Positions 33,033 to 35,301 of a stretch of 35,301 nucleotides of DNA are shown piece after piece. The position numbers and the translations under genes are program-made. The stretch lies in the NCBI GenBank assembly GCA_002150815.3, contig NDFF03000333.1, positions 1-35,301 on the forward strand. The letters run 5' to 3'. This DNA is from Grammothele lineata (lineage: Eukaryota > Basidiomycota > Agaricomycetes > Polyporales > Polyporaceae). Under the pieces are notes generated by a model. It had not been told where the DNA came from. It was given only the letters and a program-made list of their open reading frames with translations, and made no database searches. Each line of letters opens with the position of its first letter. The first letter of the stretch is position 1.

Positions 33033-35150
33033 TCAAAACATGACCGAAGCGGCGCATCTCAACCCCAGATATCCCAGCACACCGGCCACGAGCACCACTA
33101 CCCCGCATACAACCACCATCTCAACAAACACTTCCTTCCACAACTTCGACAGCATCCTCGCGCGCGCCGCATCGAGCTGCACGCGCTCCGCCTCTTCCAC
33201 CCCAGGTGCGAGCTCTCCCCCGTCTGCATCCGCCTCTCCCGCACCTCCATTCTCTTCCCCTTCTCCTTTTCTCCCAGCTCCAACATCGCCGGCACCCCCG
33301 ACCGCCGTCCTCGGCCGAAACGCACTCTCCCGCCGGCCCAGGTACCACCACACCACACGCGCGAGTCCCTCCCTGAGCACCTCGCGGCGCTTCTCGCGCC
33401 ACCCCGCGCGCGGGTACCACCGCGCGAGCTCGTGCGGCACGCACTGGGCGAGGAGCACCAGATGCACCTTTGCGCGCGCAAGGAGGGGGAGGGAGGAGAG
33501 GGGCGGGAGGCCGACGCGCGCGGCGAGCGCGGGCCCGAGGAGGTGGTGTGTGAGGGCGATGTTGTACGCGAGCGAGGCGTGCAGGGGTGGGCGGTGCGAG
33601 ACGGCGAGGAGGATGGGAAGCGTGGGCCCGCGCGCTACGGCGGGCGGGTGGGATCCGGTGGGGACGGGGGAGGGGGGCAGGTCCTCGAAGAAGAGGTTGA
33701 GTGAGACGGTAACAGTGAACTTGTCTGCGGCGTGGGTGTTGGAGAAGTAGCGCTGCAGGATGGTGGGGGACACGCCCATGTAGAACCCGACGTGTCGCCA
33801 GAGCGCGAGATACGCGCTTGCTTGGCGGGATGTGGGTGGGATGTGGAGCCTGCGGAGGGTCCATATGGGGATCATGGAGAAGCTTGCTAAGCTGGAGGGG
33901 CCCCGTTTAACGACGAGATAGGAGAAGTCGGCGACATACGTACGTGGCGGCGACCTCTTGCTGGCTGATGGGGACGCTGTCGATTACGTCCGTGCGACCC
34001 TCCCTTTCCCAACGCATCTGAACGCGCCACCGTGAAACAGCATGAAGAAGGCGGACACGAACGGCGGACTTCCAGCCTCTTCCACCTGGAAGAAGGTATG
34101 AAACGTTGCTCGCCCGCATACTGTCGTCCTCAATTTGTGCCTTCGACTCTGCAGGCGTTGGCGAGAGCGTGCACGCCATCACGTCGAGCACGAATTGCAT
34201 AGTCTCGACGAGGCGCGCGAGCGTCCGGTCGATCGACGCCTGGGGAATCTCCGAAGCTAGATCGGCGAGGTTGAGAGTTGGTGGAATGCCGACGTTCTTT
34301 ATGTTAGGCAGAAGGTACGAGACTGCTTCTAAGGTTCTAACTATGCGTGGACTAAGGGAGACAATATCGGTGAGTGCCACGAAGATTGGCGGGGCAAACA
34401 TGATTTCGACGGACCTTGCTAGTCCCCCAGCAAGGCTGTAATGTAAGAGCGCCTGCATAATCTGGGTGGCATCATCTAGGAAGAGTTCTTGGGCAAATTT
34501 CACATCCTCTTCGATCACAAGGAGTCCAGAAGGAGGGACCTGGCGGATCTCTCTTAGGAACACGTCTACAGGAGATCGTTGAAGGTCGTCGGAATGCTCC
34601 AATGCGTAGTCTTGCAGTGTTTGTAGCAAGTCCTTGCCCACCGTTGACGACGGGTGAGAGAATACCTCTCTGAGGGCCATATCGCAGGTCGGGTCGCCCT
34701 CGAGACGCCAGCTAGAGATACACTACGTGAGACACCGCATAAATATTGGACTGAAGAAGTGAGTATACCTGGCGCATAAATCCGGGGGAACGCAATCATC
34801 GTCCCATTCGAAAACATGGTCGAGCACGTCAAAAATATCGCCATGAGATGCATCGGTCATACCGTCACTGGTGGACACATGATGGACCTCGGACCAGCGG
34901 AACGGTCGTAAATGGCCTACATAGAACGCCATGTGTCCAAGAAAGTTAGTGAGTACTGGGGGAAAGGCTCTAGGACTGGAGGAAGGTGTATTGGCTTTGG
35001 TCTTCAGCGCCGTAGCTTCGGAAACAAACTGCGAGAATTACGAGTGAATTCCCGATACCATGGGATCAGGGCATGCATAGAGGACGTCGTCAACCGTGCT
35101 TACCAGCTAGTGCCCGTCAAACAGGAGGCTTGAAGAGTGTCCATGTCCAT
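33033..35150 (-). CDS. mpaB/Lcp-like (DUF2236) putative membrane-anchored oxygenase
   Basis: Proposed exons: 35150-35104, 34975-34769, 34711-34415, 34351-33944, 33882-33033; 602 residues. The safest start is Met at 34932. The upstream exon (MDMDTLQASCLTGTS) is inferred from a GTAAGC donor and matching phase, which gives PRAFPPVLTNFLGHMAFYVGH. Core features are all-helical: ELFLDDATQIMQALLHYSLAGGLASPRIVRTLEAVSYLLP, ARLVETMQFVLDVM, GGRGWKSAVRVRLLHAVSRWRVQMRWEREG, ISQQEVAATFSMIPIWTLRRL and YLALWRHVGFYMGVSPTILQRYF. This pattern fits the ER-bound oxygenase mpaB/B'/rubber oxygenase Lcp catalytic family, which uses haem b (known of the family; assignment by pattern memory). After a polar Gly/Glu-rich linker the C-terminus has one strong transmembrane segment (VEMVVVCGVVVLVAGVLGYLGL). 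Substrate unknown. Intron 34352-34414 (63 nt) has no stop in frame. Confidence 0.7.
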
Positions 35151-35301
35151 GTCGGCCTTATTTAGCTCTGTAGGACGTGTCCGTCGTGTTGGAGATAAGC
35201 TCGATTGGACACCGTGGGTGACTTCATGGCCCGTGAAAACACGACTGGCGGCCACCGGGCATCGTCTCGACGACGTCACTGCGGGCCCACGTCGCAACGA
35301 G

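Noticed and set aside
33040..33864. Plus- and minus-strand 235-247-codon frames overlapping the last exon of the mpaB-like gene
   Set aside because: They share the same GC-rich bases as an exon with a clear WRHVGFYMG core and a terminal membrane helix; the other frames are Arg/Pro/Ser-rich noise.

Overview
The window is nuclear DNA from a filamentous basidiomycete, most likely an Agaricomycete (inference). It is gene-dense and GC-rich, with short GT-AG introns of about 50-80 nt that split nearly every gene. Protein types point the same way: a Crinkler-like NTPase/nuclease gene, an UNC-50 homologue with fungal gene structure, and basidiomycete-style lineage-restricted proteins. Exon boundaries were worked out by hand from splice signals, reading phase and expected family sequence. 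There is no transcript evidence behind them.

Left part (1-11 kb): about 1.7 kb with no convincing gene but a cluster of palindromes at its left end; a bZIP transcription factor (+, 1728-4148); a doubtful small Gly-rich gene (-, about 5.2-5.6 kb); a Crinkler-type gene with ubiquitin-like header, P-loop NTPase and PD-(D/E)XK-like domains (+, 6062-8419); and a conserved fungal protein of unknown function with a PPxY motif (-, 9030-10601).

Middle part (11-25 kb): the calcineurin catalytic subunit (-, 12 exons, 11351-13973) and an UNC-50/GMH1 membrane protein (-, 8 exons, 14365-15508) lie in tandem. Divergent from UNC-50 is a 1260-residue disordered, Arg-rich protein with a decapeptide repeat and an RGG tail (+, 15861-20237). 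Then come an F-box-like protein (-, 20916-22448) and a small P-loop kinase with an RGG tail (+, 23543-24717).

Right part (25-35 kb): phosphoglucomutase (+, 25024-27026), a single-exon protein of unknown function (-, 27578-28219), a METTL18/HPM1-type protein-histidine methyltransferase (+, 29294-30694) converging on an aldo/keto reductase (-, 30769-32262), and an mpaB/Lcp-like (DUF2236) putative oxygenase with a C-terminal membrane anchor (-, 33033 to about 35150).

Most genes are ordinary housekeeping or signalling genes and do not form a cluster. Calcineurin (Ca2+ signalling), the bZIP factor and phosphoglucomutase (glucose partitioning) belong to general cell physiology. The most unusual content is the Crinkler-like gene, the low-complexity RGG proteins, and a few compact palindromic promoter elements. 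No tRNA, rRNA, CRISPR array, transposase or reverse transcriptase was recognised.
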